From Arsenophonus fragariae (GTDB lineage Bacteria > Pseudomonadota > Gammaproteobacteria > Enterobacterales > Enterobacteriaceae), in NCBI GenBank assembly GCA_047291315.1, contig JBDPYZ010000001.1, positions 1-64,000 of the forward strand: a stretch of DNA of 64,000 nucleotides, read 5' to 3'. Both the position numbers and the translations under genes were made by a program. The notes under the pieces were generated by a model. The model ran no database searches. It had not been told where the DNA came from and worked only from the letters and a program-made list of their open reading frames with translations. The first letter of the stretch is position 1. Every line of letters starts with the position of its first letter. Positions 52,029 through 61,981 of this stretch are shown piece by piece.

Positions 52029-52565
52029 ATGGACGTATCTGCAAGTATAATCCATATAAATAATCAGTCACTTTTCCGCAATCAACCGATTAATTGGTTT
52101 TCGGCGCAAGAAATTAGCGTGCCGGATCCAATATATAATTGGTTAACCGAATTAGGTTCGATGACTCAGCGTCTTGCGTGCTATTGTCAGCAAGTCACCG
52201 TAAAACCTTATCAAGAATGTTTTATTCTATTAGATACTCAGGACGAAGAAGCTCAACTCTTGCCTAATAGTCAACGCTATTGGTTACGTGAAGTCGTGCT
52301 TTTTGGTGATGGGTGTCCATGGCTATATGGGCGGGCAGTGATCCCAGAGGAGACATTAACCGGGCCTGAACGTGAGTTGATAAATTTAGGTAATGTGCCT
52401 TTGGGGCAGCACCTATTTAGTGGAAATAATTTGACTCGTGATTATATTGATTTAGGTATACAGAATAATTGTTTGGTAAGGCGTTCATTGTTAAGATTAT
52501 CGGCTAAACCTTTACTATTAACAGAACTTTTTTTGCCAGATTCACCTATCTATACAAAAGAATAA
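52029..52565 (+). CDS. ubiC: Chorismate lyase (ubiquinone synthesis)
   Basis: Splits chorismate into 4-hydroxybenzoate and pyruvate, the first step to ubiquinone. The product has 178 residues (E. coli 165). Conserved segments are DWLTELGSMTQRL-type text (NWLTELGSMTQRLACYC near residue 38), YWLREVVLFGDGCPWLYGRAVIP near 88 with the active-site arginine, and PLGQHLF near 122 followed by LVRRSLLRL. It begins the ubiC-ubiA pair. The malM/malK genes that precede it in E. coli are not here. Confidence 0.94.
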   Translation: MDVSASIIHINNQSLFRNQPINWFSAQEISVPDPIYNWLTELGSMTQRLACYCQQVTVKPYQECFILLDTQDEEAQLLPNSQRYWLREVVLFGDGCPWLYGRAVIPEETLTGPERELINLGNVPLGQHLFSGNNLTRDYIDLGIQNNCLVRRSLLRLSAKPLLLTELFLPDSPIYTKE

Positions 52566-52578
52566 GGAGATAAATAGA

Positions 52579-53451
52579 TTGGTAAGGCAAACGACGTTGA
52601 AATTGAATAAATGGCGCGCCTATTTTCGTTTAATGCGTATTGATAACCCGATAGGTATTTTACTATTACTATGGCCTACTTATTGGGCATTATGGTTAGC
52701 AAGCCGAGGGCTACCAAATTTTTTTGTTTTGTTAGTTTTTACTGTGGGTGTCTTTTTAATGCGTGCGGCTGGTTGTGTTATTAATGATTTTGCGGATAGA
52801 AAATTTGATGGTTATGTTGCAAGAACGAAGGAGCGTCCCCTTCCAAATGGTGATGTAACAGAAAAAGAAGCTAAGACACTATTTTTTTCATTGATCATTA
52901 TCGCTTTTTTATTAGTGTTGACTTTGAATAAGATGGCAATTTGGTTATCGGTTATTGGGTTGTTATTAGCTTGGATTTATCCATTTATTAAACGATTTAG
53001 CCATTTTCCACAGATTGTACTGGGTGCTGCGTTTGGTTGGTCAATTCCAATGGCCTGTGCAGAAGTTAGTGAGTCCTTACCTCTGGAGTGCTGGTTATTA
53101 TTTCTGGTTAATATCATTTGGTCGGTTGTTTATGATACCCAGTATGCCATGGTTGATCGCAATGATGATATAAAGATTGGTGTAAAATCAACCGCAATTA
53201 TTTTCGCTCATTTTGATAAATTAATTATTGGCATTTTACAATTAGTTATGCTGCTGGTGTTATTTTACATAGGACAACAGCTAGATTTAGGTGTTTCTTA
53301 TTTTGCTAGTTTGATCTTAGTGTTAGGTTTATTTATCCATCAACAAAAACTCATTGCCAATCGTCAACCAGCATTATGTTTTAAAGCATTTATGAATAAC
53401 AATTATGTGGGTTTAGTTTTATTTATCGGTATTTTATTAAGCTATTTTTAA
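52579..53451 (+). CDS. ubiA: 4-hydroxybenzoate octaprenyltransferase
   Basis: An inner-membrane prenyltransferase that attaches the octaprenyl tail to 4-hydroxybenzoate. The start is probably TTG at 52579, 9 bases behind AAGGAG; no ATG is suitably placed. The 290 residues equal E. coli UbiA. The two aspartate-rich motifs for Mg-prenyl diphosphate are present: NDFADRKFDG near residue 72 and DTQYAMVDRNDD near 195, with about eight membrane segments. It follows ubiC by 13 bases. Confidence 0.96.
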   Translation: MVRQTTLKLNKWRAYFRLMRIDNPIGILLLLWPTYWALWLASRGLPNFFVLLVFTVGVFLMRAAGCVINDFADRKFDGYVARTKERPLPNGDVTEKEAKTLFFSLIIIAFLLVLTLNKMAIWLSVIGLLLAWIYPFIKRFSHFPQIVLGAAFGWSIPMACAEVSESLPLECWLLFLVNIIWSVVYDTQYAMVDRNDDIKIGVKSTAIIFAHFDKLIIGILQLVMLLVLFYIGQQLDLGVSYFASLILVLGLFIHQQKLIANRQPALCFKAFMNNNYVGLVLFIGILLSYF

Positions 53452-53536
53452 TTATAAAAAAAGGATAATCTCGATTGATTATCCTGAGTAATTTTGGTCT
53501 AAATCCGTTTTACGTTATACTGATATAAAGGATGAT

Positions 53537-55990
53537 TTATTCAGCCAATGGCTCATGAGTAAAGTGTTTGACACTTTCAATGGTTAAACAAACCTCAGGA
53601 GATATTAATTTAGCGATAATGCGATAAAGTAGTTGTGCATTCGCGATGATAATCGCATCTCCTTCTCTATTGATGTAACCTTCCTGTTTTAATGTATTTA
53701 CTAGCGTGGAGAATACTGCTTTATCAAAGAATTCAGGCGCATTGATACCATGTAGTACAGATAGACGCTGAGCGAGAATGCGGCTTTCTTTTTCTAGTAT
53801 TATTCCTCGGCTAATTTCAGGTATCGTACTGAGTAGCGAAAGTGTAATCGCATAGCGCTGTAGCGTTTCTTTAATACCAGCAGCTAAAAGCTGAATAGGG
53901 CGAATACGAGCTGGGTTGATAGTTACAAAACCCTCTGCTGTTAATAGTATTAGTTGTTGACGAGCCAATTCATCCAACAGAATATCGATAGATTCAGGTA
54001 ATTCTTCTATGCTATATCGCATGAAAAGTTCTGCTTTTAGGAATGGGTAGATGAGTGCAACTTGATAACCAATTTCCTGACGTTGAACACTTTCATTATG
54101 TAAAACAATATTGGCCACCAAAGAAGGCAAAACCAGTAAATGCATAATATTATTTCGATAATAAGTCATCAATACTGCATTTTCACGTGGTAATACAACA
54201 ATATCGCCCATGCTGTCATGTTCGACTTCAAACTTATCCAATTCCAATGCGTCTTCTAACAGTTGCTCGGCAGTTTTATTGGGAGTCGTGCTATCATTGC
54301 TATATGGCACGTTCTTTAATAGTTGAAGGTAACATTCTATTTGTTCAATCAGTTGTTCTCGGGTTAATGCATGCTGGCGTGAAGCTAATAAAACCGTTGC
54401 ACATAAATTGACAGCATTAGCGGCAGCAGCGTTGTTAATTCTAATCATGATTTTATGAGCTAGCCGAGTCACGGTTGAATTTAGCCATGTTGGACGTTGG
54501 GGTTCAATAGCATCGATAGATTGACGCCACTCCGGAACATGTTTATTTAAATATTGTGTTAGTGCAATCGGTTGACCGAAGTTAACATAACCTTGTCCTA
54601 GTTTACGCAATTTGCGTAGACCTCTTAACATTGAGGAAAACCCTTCTTTCTCTTTTGTTGCTCCTTTTAGTTCCTTAGCGTAGGTAGCAACTTCCAATAC
54701 ATGCTCATAACCTATGTAGATAGGGACAATAGTAATTGGATGTGAATCACCTCGTAGCATTGCTTGTAGGGTCATTGACAGCGTGCCAGTCTTTGGTTCC
54801 AGTAGTCGTCCTGTTCGAGAGCGACCGCCTTCAACAAAATATTCAATCGAATAACCACGGGCAAACAATTCACTGAGATACTCACGAAATATGGTGGAGT
54901 AAAGTTTATTGCCCTTGAAAGAGCGGCGAATGAAAAAAGCACCTAAGTGACGAAAAATTGGGCCTGCTGGCCAGAAATTAAGATTGATACCTGCGGCGAT
55001 ATGAGGAGGAACTAAACCTTGATGATAAAGTACGTAAGAAAGTAATAAATAATCCATATGACTACGATGAGAAGGAATATAGACAATTTCATGGCCATCT
55101 TGCGCTAATTGGCGCACACGTTCTGCATGTTGCACATTAATTCCTTGATATAGTCGATTCCATGTCCAACTAAGCACGCGGTCAGTAATACGGATCGCTT
55201 CATAGGAAAAATTAGCGGCAATTTCTTTCATCATGGCAATCGCATTATATTTTGCCTTCTCAAGTGAGATTTTTTTTGCTTTAGCTTCATCTTCAACTGC
55301 CTTCTCAATCGTTTTTGAAGTTAATAGCTTATTGAATAGATCGTGGCGTACAGGGAGTTTGGGGCCAACTGCCGCTAATCGTTGCCGTGAATAGTGAATG
55401 CGGGCTACTCGAGCAAGTTTGTTGGCGATAATTTTATCAGTACCATACTCGCCAGCCATTTGGCGTAAAGAGACAGTGGGTGAAAAACGCACAAAACTGT
55501 CACGCCCTAGCCAGATAACAGCAAAGAATTTTTGAATACCATTAAGTAAACGTAACGGAGGTGCTGGTGAGTGGCCTTCTCGACCAGGTGATCGACCGAA
55601 CATCACTGATACAGGTAGCATCTGAATGTTTAGTTCTGGATTATGGCAATGGAGATCAAGATATGCAGTAAATGTTTTCACTGAATCTTTACGTGGATCA
55701 GGAGAATAATAACGAAATACACGCGGGCCATCATCGATAAAGACATAAGCAGGTAATTTAATTTCGTCTATTTCAATCGGTTCGAGTGGATCAGGTAAGC
55801 CAATAGAACAACATTGTTGACGTAACGTCAACAAATCTGTTTTAGAATGATAAGGTAATACATATAGAAAAGGGCGCGTCATATCAAGACGCAATTCTTT
55901 AATTGGATCTGTTGGTATGAGTTTACTTTTCACCAATAATTTCATTGGTAAATTTAATAGATTATAGTAAATTTTACGCCAAAATGACAT
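53537..55990 (-). CDS. plsB: Glycerol-3-phosphate 1-O-acyltransferase
   Basis: Makes lysophosphatidate, the first step of phospholipid synthesis, at the inner membrane. The start at 55990 (MSFWRKIYYNLLNLPMKL) matches E. coli; the frame opens 12 residues earlier at 56026. It is 817 residues long (E. coli 807). Acyltransferase motifs: block I VYIPSHRSHMDYLLLSYVL (HX4D) near residue 300, block II GAFFIRRSFKGNKLY near 345, block III FVEGGRSRTGRLL near 380, block IV PIYIGYE near 420. Divergent from dgkA, as in E. coli. Confidence 0.97.
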   Translation of the reverse strand: MSFWRKIYYNLLNLPMKLLVKSKLIPTDPIKELRLDMTRPFLYVLPYHSKTDLLTLRQQCCSIGLPDPLEPIEIDEIKLPAYVFIDDGPRVFRYYSPDPRKDSVKTFTAYLDLHCHNPELNIQMLPVSVMFGRSPGREGHSPAPPLRLLNGIQKFFAVIWLGRDSFVRFSPTVSLRQMAGEYGTDKIIANKLARVARIHYSRQRLAAVGPKLPVRHDLFNKLLTSKTIEKAVEDEAKAKKISLEKAKYNAIAMMKEIAANFSYEAIRITDRVLSWTWNRLYQGINVQHAERVRQLAQDGHEIVYIPSHRSHMDYLLLSYVLYHQGLVPPHIAAGINLNFWPAGPIFRHLGAFFIRRSFKGNKLYSTIFREYLSELFARGYSIEYFVEGGRSRTGRLLEPKTGTLSMTLQAMLRGDSHPITIVPIYIGYEHVLEVATYAKELKGATKEKEGFSSMLRGLRKLRKLGQGYVNFGQPIALTQYLNKHVPEWRQSIDAIEPQRPTWLNSTVTRLAHKIMIRINNAAAANAVNLCATVLLASRQHALTREQLIEQIECYLQLLKNVPYSNDSTTPNKTAEQLLEDALELDKFEVEHDSMGDIVVLPRENAVLMTYYRNNIMHLLVLPSLVANIVLHNESVQRQEIGYQVALIYPFLKAELFMRYSIEELPESIDILLDELARQQLILLTAEGFVTINPARIRPIQLLAAGIKETLQRYAITLSLLSTIPEISRGIILEKESRILAQRLSVLHGINAPEFFDKAVFSTLVNTLKQEGYINREGDAIIIANAQLLYRIIAKLISPEVCLTIESVKHFTHEPLAE

Positions 55991-56102
55991 AGATGAGCTA
56001 TAGCCTCTTGTTCGAATCCTACTCAAGCATATCAGAAATAGTAATTAATATCTGTTTAAAAGATAATAATTACATTAAATATTTATCTAGAGAGTAAATT
56101 TT

Positions 56103-56477
56103 ATGGCAAACCAAACGACGTCTCTAATGCGAATTATTAAAGCAACCGGTTATTCACTGAAAGGATTAAGATCAGCTTGGAAGAGTGAAGAGGCTTTTAG
56201 GCAAGAAGCAATTATGGTGGTTATTGCCATTATTGTAGCTTTTTTACTTGATGTGCAACGAATTGAACGGTTATTACTTATTAGTTCAGTAGTATTAATC
56301 GCTATTGTTGAATTATTAAATAGTGCGATTGAAGCTGTGGTTGATAGAATTGGTACAGAATTACATGAACTTTCTGGTAAAGCAAAAGATATGAGCTCGG
56401 CGGCTGTTTTTATTTCAATTTGGTTAGCTATTTTTATTTGGTCAGTTGTGATTTGTAATCATTATTTAGTGAGATAG
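56103..56477 (+). CDS. dgkA: Diacylglycerol kinase
   Basis: A small trimeric inner-membrane kinase that recycles diacylglycerol to phosphatidate. The 124 residues (E. coli 122) contain the amphipathic N-terminus (ATGYSLKGLRSAWKSEEAFRQE is its extent), three membrane helices and the active-site signature VELLNSAIEAVVDRIG near residue 70. It precedes lexA and is divergent from plsB. Confidence 0.97.
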   Translation: MANQTTSLMRIIKATGYSLKGLRSAWKSEEAFRQEAIMVVIAIIVAFLLDVQRIERLLLISSVVLIAIVELLNSAIEAVVDRIGTELHELSGKAKDMSSAAVFISIWLAIFIWSVVICNHYLVR

Positions 56478-56527
56478 TTATAAAAAATAGGGTTTTACAC
56501 ATTTATCGGTTTTAAATCTTGATATGC

Positions 56528-56543
56528 CTGTATATACTTACAG
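56528..56543 (+). promoter_or_regulatory. SOS box (LexA operator) before lexA
   Basis: CTGTATATACTTACAG fits the consensus CTGT-N8-ACAG perfectly and lies about 36 bases before the lexA start. Only one box is seen, where E. coli lexA has two, so autorepression may be weaker. Confidence 0.92.
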
Positions 56544-56579
56544 TGACAATGTGTGAATGCGAATAAATAGGGGGCGAAA

Positions 56580-57193
56580 TGAAAGAATTAACGTTGAGGC
56601 AGCAGCAGGTCTATGATCTGGTGCGTGAACACATTTCGCAAACGGGTATGCCACCTACTCGCGCGGAAATTGCATCAAGTTTAGGTTTTCGTTCACCAAA
56701 CGCAGCAGAGGAACATTTAAAGGCTTTGGCGCGTAAAGGAGTGATAGAAATTGTTTCTGGCGCTTCTCGTGGTATCAGGCTACTACAAGAAGAAAATGAG
56801 GATGAAGGATTACCAATTATTGGTCGGGTGGCTGCAGGAGAACCATTACTTGCTCAAGAACATATAGAAAGCCATTATCAGATTGATGCTACTATTTTTA
56901 GACCTAGTGCTGATTTTTTATTGCGAGTTAATGGTATTTCGATGAAGAACATTGGAATTATGGATGGTGATTTACTTGCTGTACATAAAACACAGCAGGT
57001 ACATAATGGACAAATTATTGTTGCACGTATTGATGATGAAGTGACGGTTAAACGCTTTAAGCAAGCGGGTAGTAAAGTAGAATTAATTGCTGAAAATCCT
57101 GAATTTGAGCCAATTATTGTCGATTTGCGCACACAAAACTTAACTATTGAAGGACTAGCTGTTGGTATTATCCGTAATAGTAGTTCATTTTAG
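56580..57193 (+). CDS. lexA: SOS response repressor LexA
   Basis: Represses DNA-damage genes and self-cleaves when RecA is activated. The product has 204 residues (E. coli 202). The N-terminal winged helix reads PPTRAEIASSLGFRSPNAAEEHLK. The cleavage site is the AG in VAAGEPL near residue 85, the nucleophile serine is in NGISMKNIGIMDGDLL near 120 and the lysine in EVTVKRFKQ near 157. GGGGCG precedes the ATG. dinF, which follows in E. coli, is missing. Confidence 0.97.
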
Positions 57194-57399
57194 TTAAATT
57201 TTTAATTATTTCCATTTAATATAATTTTTTTAAGTAATTTCAGTTTAATTTATTGAGTCAAACATTGTTAGTTTTTTTGATTTGTAACTAATTGATATTA
57301 AGCTAGCTATTTTAAATTTTTAGTGATTTTTTAATAAAGGTCGATTGTATGAACAGTCGGCCTTTATATCCCCCTATTTAACCCTAATAATGCTTAGTT

Positions 57400-57864
57400 T
57401 TAACACGATTTTTTCCCGATTTTGTAGCAGGGTGAACATAGCCCATGGCTTTCAACAACAGTACGGAATAACTGGAAACAAGTCTGTTTAGCTAATTTTA
57501 AAATAGCCGTTTCTACAGCTAGGCCATTAGTTTCGGTAACACTGCCACAACTATCACAAATTAGCATAACTGAAGTATGTTTAGGATCCTCAAAATGATG
57601 ACAAATAACATAGTTATTTGTTGATTCTATTTTGTGAATAAATCCTTGTTCTAAGAGAAATTCTAGGCCACGATAAATGGTCGGTGGTTTAGCTTGAGGT
57701 TCAGAAATTCTAAGTAGGTCAAGCAAATCATAAGCACTAATAGCACAAGATTGGATTGCTATGAGGCGCAATACCTCTTCTCTTTGTCGCGTTAGACGTA
57801 CATTACGCGCTTGGCATATTTTCTTTGCTTGGTACAGTATTTTTTCCTGATCTTGCTTTGTCAT
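57400..57864 (-). CDS. zur: Zinc uptake regulator Zur
   Basis: A Fur-family repressor of zinc import genes. The 154 residues are somewhat shorter than E. coli Zur (171). Visible features are the winged helix (NVRLTRQREEVLRLIA, KPPTIYRGLEFLLEQGF), the regulatory zinc ligands in VICHHFEDPKHTSVML near residue 87 and the structural zinc cysteines in LICDSCGSV near 103 and GLCSPC near 143. Its presence near lexA matches E. coli order; yjbJ is absent. Confidence 0.94.
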   Translation of the reverse strand: MTKQDQEKILYQAKKICQARNVRLTRQREEVLRLIAIQSCAISAYDLLDLLRISEPQAKPPTIYRGLEFLLEQGFIHKIESTNNYVICHHFEDPKHTSVMLICDSCGSVTETNGLAVETAILKLAKQTCFQLFRTVVESHGLCSPCYKIGKKSC

Positions 57865-58245
57865 GAATTATCCTAAGGTGAAGATCATTATAATAATGAT
57901 ATTATCATATTTATACTTTTTGATATCTACCATAGTTCTAAAATAAATAATATCTTTTACTATTTTCTAATAATGTTTTTTTATTTTTTGTTGCTAAAAA
58001 CTGGTACTTAATTGGGAAATGCGATGTGCCGAATAGCAATTAAGATTATTAATTTTGACTATTTAGTGAATTAATATAAGTTATTTCTGGTTATATTGAG
58101 AGCTATAAAATTGATAACAAGTTTTACTTGTGATCAGCCCTCCTGCTTTACTGAGATTCCTATCACAATTCTATTATCTTATTTTTTATAACTGATAATT
58201 ATTAGTAACATTTTATATATAGCCTAATTTTTAAAGGAGTTTTTA
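57865..58245. other. Intergenic region between zur and gntK
   Basis: About 380 AT-rich bases. No coding sequence is evident. A GntR operator (ATGTTACCGGTAACAT type) was looked for and not seen. Confidence 0.5.
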
Positions 58246-58783
58246 ATGAGTGATACCCCCAAAATATACCATGTTTTTATTTTTATGGGAGTATCTGGTA
58301 GGGTAAATCTGCTATTGCGAGTGGGATCGCTCAGAAAACAGGGGCCGCGTTTTTAGATGGTGACTTTTTGCATCTACGTGCCAATCTTAGAAAGATGGAG
58401 GAAGGTCATGTTTTGAATGATTCTGATCGACTGTTTTGGCTTAAGGCATTGAGCGATGCTATTTTTGCTATGCAAAGAACAAATAATGTTTCTTTGATTG
58501 TTTGTTTCGCGTTGAAAAAAATATCGAGATATTTTAAGAGACGGAAATCAACATCTGTCATTTTTTATCTTGAAGGAGACTTTTATTTAATAAAAATCGA
58601 TTAAAAAAGCGTAAAAATCATTTTTTTTAATCAACCATGTTGGTCTCGCAGTTTGACACTTTGGAAGCACCTACTAATGATGAAAAAGATGTGTATGTCA
58701 TCGATATTAAGCCACCATTAATTGAGGTTATTGATAATACAGTAAAATTAATTGATGAAATTATTACTAAGGAAAATAGATGA
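58246..58783 (+). pseudogene. gntK: Gluconokinase, broken
   Basis: Phosphorylates gluconate. AAAGGAG precedes the ATG; text reads IYHVFIFMGVSG, then two bases are lost inside the P-loop before KSAIASGIAQKTGAAFLDGD. NDSDRLFWLKALSDAIFAMQ and NVSLIVCFALKKIY follow. The C-terminal end has further shifts (MLVSQFDTLEAP). Its stop overlaps the gntU start by ATGA, as in a gntKU operon. Confidence 0.92.
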
Positions 58784-59786
58784 ACACTCCTATCCCTGAA
58801 ACATTAAATATGCTGATAATAACATTAACCGCAGTAGCGCTGTCTTTTTATTGTTGTTTCTGGTTATGTATGCAAGATTACATGCTTTCATGGCATTGAT
58901 GATTGTTTCTATTTTAGCAGGATTATTTTCTAGCATGTTGGTTAAAAAGATTATAGAAATAATGCAAGAAGGTATGGCAGGAACATTAGGATTCTTGGCA
59001 ATTTTTGTCGCATTGGGCGCAATGTTTGGACGAATACTGCATGAAACCGGTGCATTAGAGAAAATCGCGATCAAATTAATCTCTTGTTTTGTTGAAAAAC
59101 GGACTAATTTAGCTTTAGCCATCGGTATTACAGGATTGATTTGCTCATTGCCACTTTTTTGATGTCGAAATAGTGTTATTAATTGGTATTGTTTTCACTA
59201 TTACTAATCGTTTAGGTGGCAATGTAAAACGGCTATCCTACTTTTTATCAGTGTAGCTGTTGTTACATTTTTACTTCCGGGCCCAACGCCGATATTAGTT
59301 GCATCGTAATAGAGAAAAAGTGATGGAGATCTGTTCAGCAGCGATTCAACCGGCAGGAATTATTTTACTCATTATAGGCGCTGGAGGCGTTTTTAAGTAA
59401 GTTTTAGTAAATTCAGGTGTTGGCCAGTATTAGGTAATGCGTTAATGAATACAGGTTTACCAATCGCATTAGCTTGCTTTGTATTAGCTGGTGTAGTACG
59501 GATTATTCAAGGTTTGGTGACGGTAGCTTGTTTAACGACTATTAGACTTATGCTGTCAGTGATCAGTGAGTTAGGCTATTCTGGCACTCAATTAGCGGCT
59601 TTGGCAGTTTGTATTTTTGGCGGATCAATAGTACTCAGCCACGCAAATGATTCTGGATTTTTGTTATTTAGTAAATTTACTGGTGCTACCGAGGGCCAGA
59701 TATTAAAAACTTGGACTTTAATGGAAACCATTTTAGGGACTGTTGTTGCGATTATTGGTGGTATGCTATTTTTTATTTTTCTTTGA
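58780..59786 (+). pseudogene. gntU: Gluconate permease (GntU-like), broken
   Basis: A GntP-family inner-membrane transporter. Segments are LVMYARLHAFMALMIVSILAG, AIFVALGAMFGRILHETGALE, SLPLFFDVEIVLLIGIVF after a frameshift, FRAQRRY-type out-of-frame text, then roughly 110 codons missing before KVMEICSAAIQPAGIILLII, GAGGVFK with a stop, and an open C-terminus (59445-59786) with GGSIVLSHANDSGFLLFSKF and TWTLMETILGTVVAII. Gluconate use is lost. Confidence 0.93.
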
Positions 59787-59850
59787 AGTTAGCGAATTAA
59801 ATTAATTTTAAATGATGCTATTCTGTTAGTAATTATTGCAACAAAGTTAA

Positions 59851-60648
59851 TCAAATATGTTTTGGCATATTCTGTTGAACTTGGGTGATTAATTTTTCGT
59901 TACTTGAAAACATCTGCTGTAAATAACGATTATATGCTCTTCCAAGTTGTGAGTAGTTTTTCAGATTATCAATTAATACACTGGTATTTAATGAATACTG
60001 AGTTCTACGCTGCTGAGCGCGTGAATGGCGTAATAACTGATAGGCATTATTAGTGTTTAAATTTTTTAAGTATGCATTGATAGATGTATCGACAGATGGA
60101 TAAATCGCATAGCCTTTGGTGGTACCTTTGCTATAAGTACACTTACGACCACATTTCATACCAAACAAGTTATTGTTTTTCTGTGCTAAGCTAGAAGCGC
60201 CCCAACCTGATTCTGTTGCTGCTTGTGTAACAACAAAATGGGTAGGAATAATATCCACACGACTTAGCAGCTTGTTCCAGTTTAAGCTAGTAGGTGAACT
60301 GTATTGTATATTATAATTGGTACAGATCTGATTTAGTCGTTGTTTATCAGTGGCGTTCCAATTTTTATTGTAACGCTTGGATAATAACCACTGGCGATCT
60401 TGCATGATCTTGTAGTTGTACTTTTCAATTATTGGGACAATTGCTTTTAAAAACGCTTTCTTGCGAGCAGCTCTTGATAGGTATTTTCGCATATAAGGCA
60501 GACGAGTTAGTTCTTTTTTCTGCACAGGTTTGTGATAATACTCTTTTAGAAATAAACTCGTACTGGTTGATGAATAACTAAAGCTAGTTGAAAACAATAA
60601 CATCAAGAAAGCAAAGACGGCGTTAGTCCTCATCGTTTGAGCGGGCAT
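59851..60648 (-). CDS. bax: Bax-type peptidoglycan glucosaminidase
   Basis: A secreted or envelope protein of the GH73-like glucosaminidase family. The first ATG (60648) follows AGGAG and opens a signal peptide (NAVFAFLMLLFSTSFSYS). The 265 residues resemble E. coli Bax (274). The catalytic segment is VVTQAATESGWGASSLAQKNNNLFGMK near residues 150-175, with the acid in ATESGWG and the motif LFGMKCG. Two cysteines (CGRKC) may pair. It is the only intact gene in the last 6 kb, implying that cell-wall remodelling matters. Confidence 0.92.
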   Translation of the reverse strand: MPAQTMRTNAVFAFLMLLFSTSFSYSSTSTSLFLKEYYHKPVQKKELTRLPYMRKYLSRAARKKAFLKAIVPIIEKYNYKIMQDRQWLLSKRYNKNWNATDKQRLNQICTNYNIQYSSPTSLNWNKLLSRVDIIPTHFVVTQAATESGWGASSLAQKNNNLFGMKCGRKCTYSKGTTKGYAIYPSVDTSINAYLKNLNTNNAYQLLRHSRAQQRRTQYSLNTSVLIDNLKNYSQLGRAYNRYLQQMFSSNEKLITQVQQNMPKHI

Positions 60649-60897
60649 GACATTTCTCCTCGTTTCAAGTTGAACGAAAATCGTACAAATGCTAGCAGAT
60701 AAATTTGACTAGTGCTACATATTATTAGCTATTTATTAGTTAAATTTCAGTATTAATTAGTTCATTTTAATGAAAAATAATTTCATTGTTATATTATATT
60801 TTATAAATAACAAAATAGTTAATTTTATTTAATTAATAGTATCGGAGACTACTATATTTTTAGCAAAAATTAATGATTTTATCGCTGCTTTAATTGC
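60649..60897. other. Intergenic region upstream of bax
   Basis: AT-rich, with no coding signal; contains the bax promoter. No conserved operator recognised. Confidence 0.45.
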
Positions 60898-61884
60898 AAA
60901 TTATCACGAATTTCAGCAAATTTAGCTAGTTGTGGAAAGTCTTATGTGTCCAGTAACCCTCTTTAGTAGGTAACTTAGCAGAATATTTTGTTGGCAGCAT
61001 GACTGGTATACGGGTACTAGCTGTTTCATAGTCAGGTTTTAAGACCAGGAATTTTTCAGGGATACGCATTTTGCTATTTCACCATAAACTATTTACCTGC
61101 TTGAACATTTGCTGGGTTTCTTTTTTAGAGTAAGCCCTAATTCTTTTAAGGTTAATGGTAATATTTTTGCCATGGCTCCACTAAATTGTGATATCGAACT
61201 GGCTTGGCCTTCTAAAATCAGTGTAAGAGCAATACGAGTACCTAACAAGTTAGAATAGAGCTCTTCTGATTAAAAAGCTGAGATATTCTCAGAAAAGCCA
61301 GGTACTGATTCATAGCCATAACCTTGAGCAATTTCATGCCAAACAGCTAATTTGGCAGCTAAATAAGCACTTAAAGTATAACGTTCAATATAGGATGTTG
61401 TGCAGGTTTAGTAGCAAAAAGTTGTATTTTGCGGGCGGCCAATTCATCAATCTAATTGAATTTGATAATTTTTCCCAGATGAGCAAAAATTTCAGTAAAA
61501 AGGTATAGAGTATAATCTGCGGTGTATCTTACCATGGGCAATGTCGATAAATTCCCCTTTTTCAGTATAAAGGAGACCTAATTTTTCTTTACCAATAAGT
61601 GTAACCACTACCCGCTAAAAGCTATCATTATAATGATGCTCATCTAGTTTACTTGCTTCCACAATGTTATCAATTTGATAAAAAGGAATTGGTATTTGCT
61701 AAAGTTTAACTTTAAGATCATAACCAATAGTAGGCCAATCCATCTGTGCTTCTTCAAGATTTTCTGTTGTGAGTACAGGCTGTATGGTTATCGAAGTTAC
61801 CGTATTTTCTTTGCAATTAATCAGGAAAAGGCAGAGACAAATGATCCTTATAAAAAATTTCAAACCCACTCTCCAATCTTTCAT
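60898..61884 (-). pseudogene. Lipoprotein-like protein, possibly DUF4056 family, broken
   Basis: From 61884 the frame reads MKDWRVGLKFFIRIICLCLF followed by LINC, a plausible lipoprotein signal. Later frames give LLYTEKGEFIDIAHG, ADYTLYLFTEIFAHLGK, YIERYTLSAYLAAKLAVWHE, IAQGYGYESVPGFSENISAF and LYSNLLGTRIALTLILEGQ, in different frames with stops. The GFIDIAH and GYESVPGFSENISAFSPED-type text recalls DUF4056 proteins. The assignment is from memory and tentative. Confidence 0.55.
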
Positions 61885-61981
61885 ATACAGCAATCTGTAC
61901 TGCTTGGTTAAATTAACTTTTAAAGATCAATAGTATAAGCCAGGAATAAATAAACCAGATTAATGAAAAAATGCTATTTAT

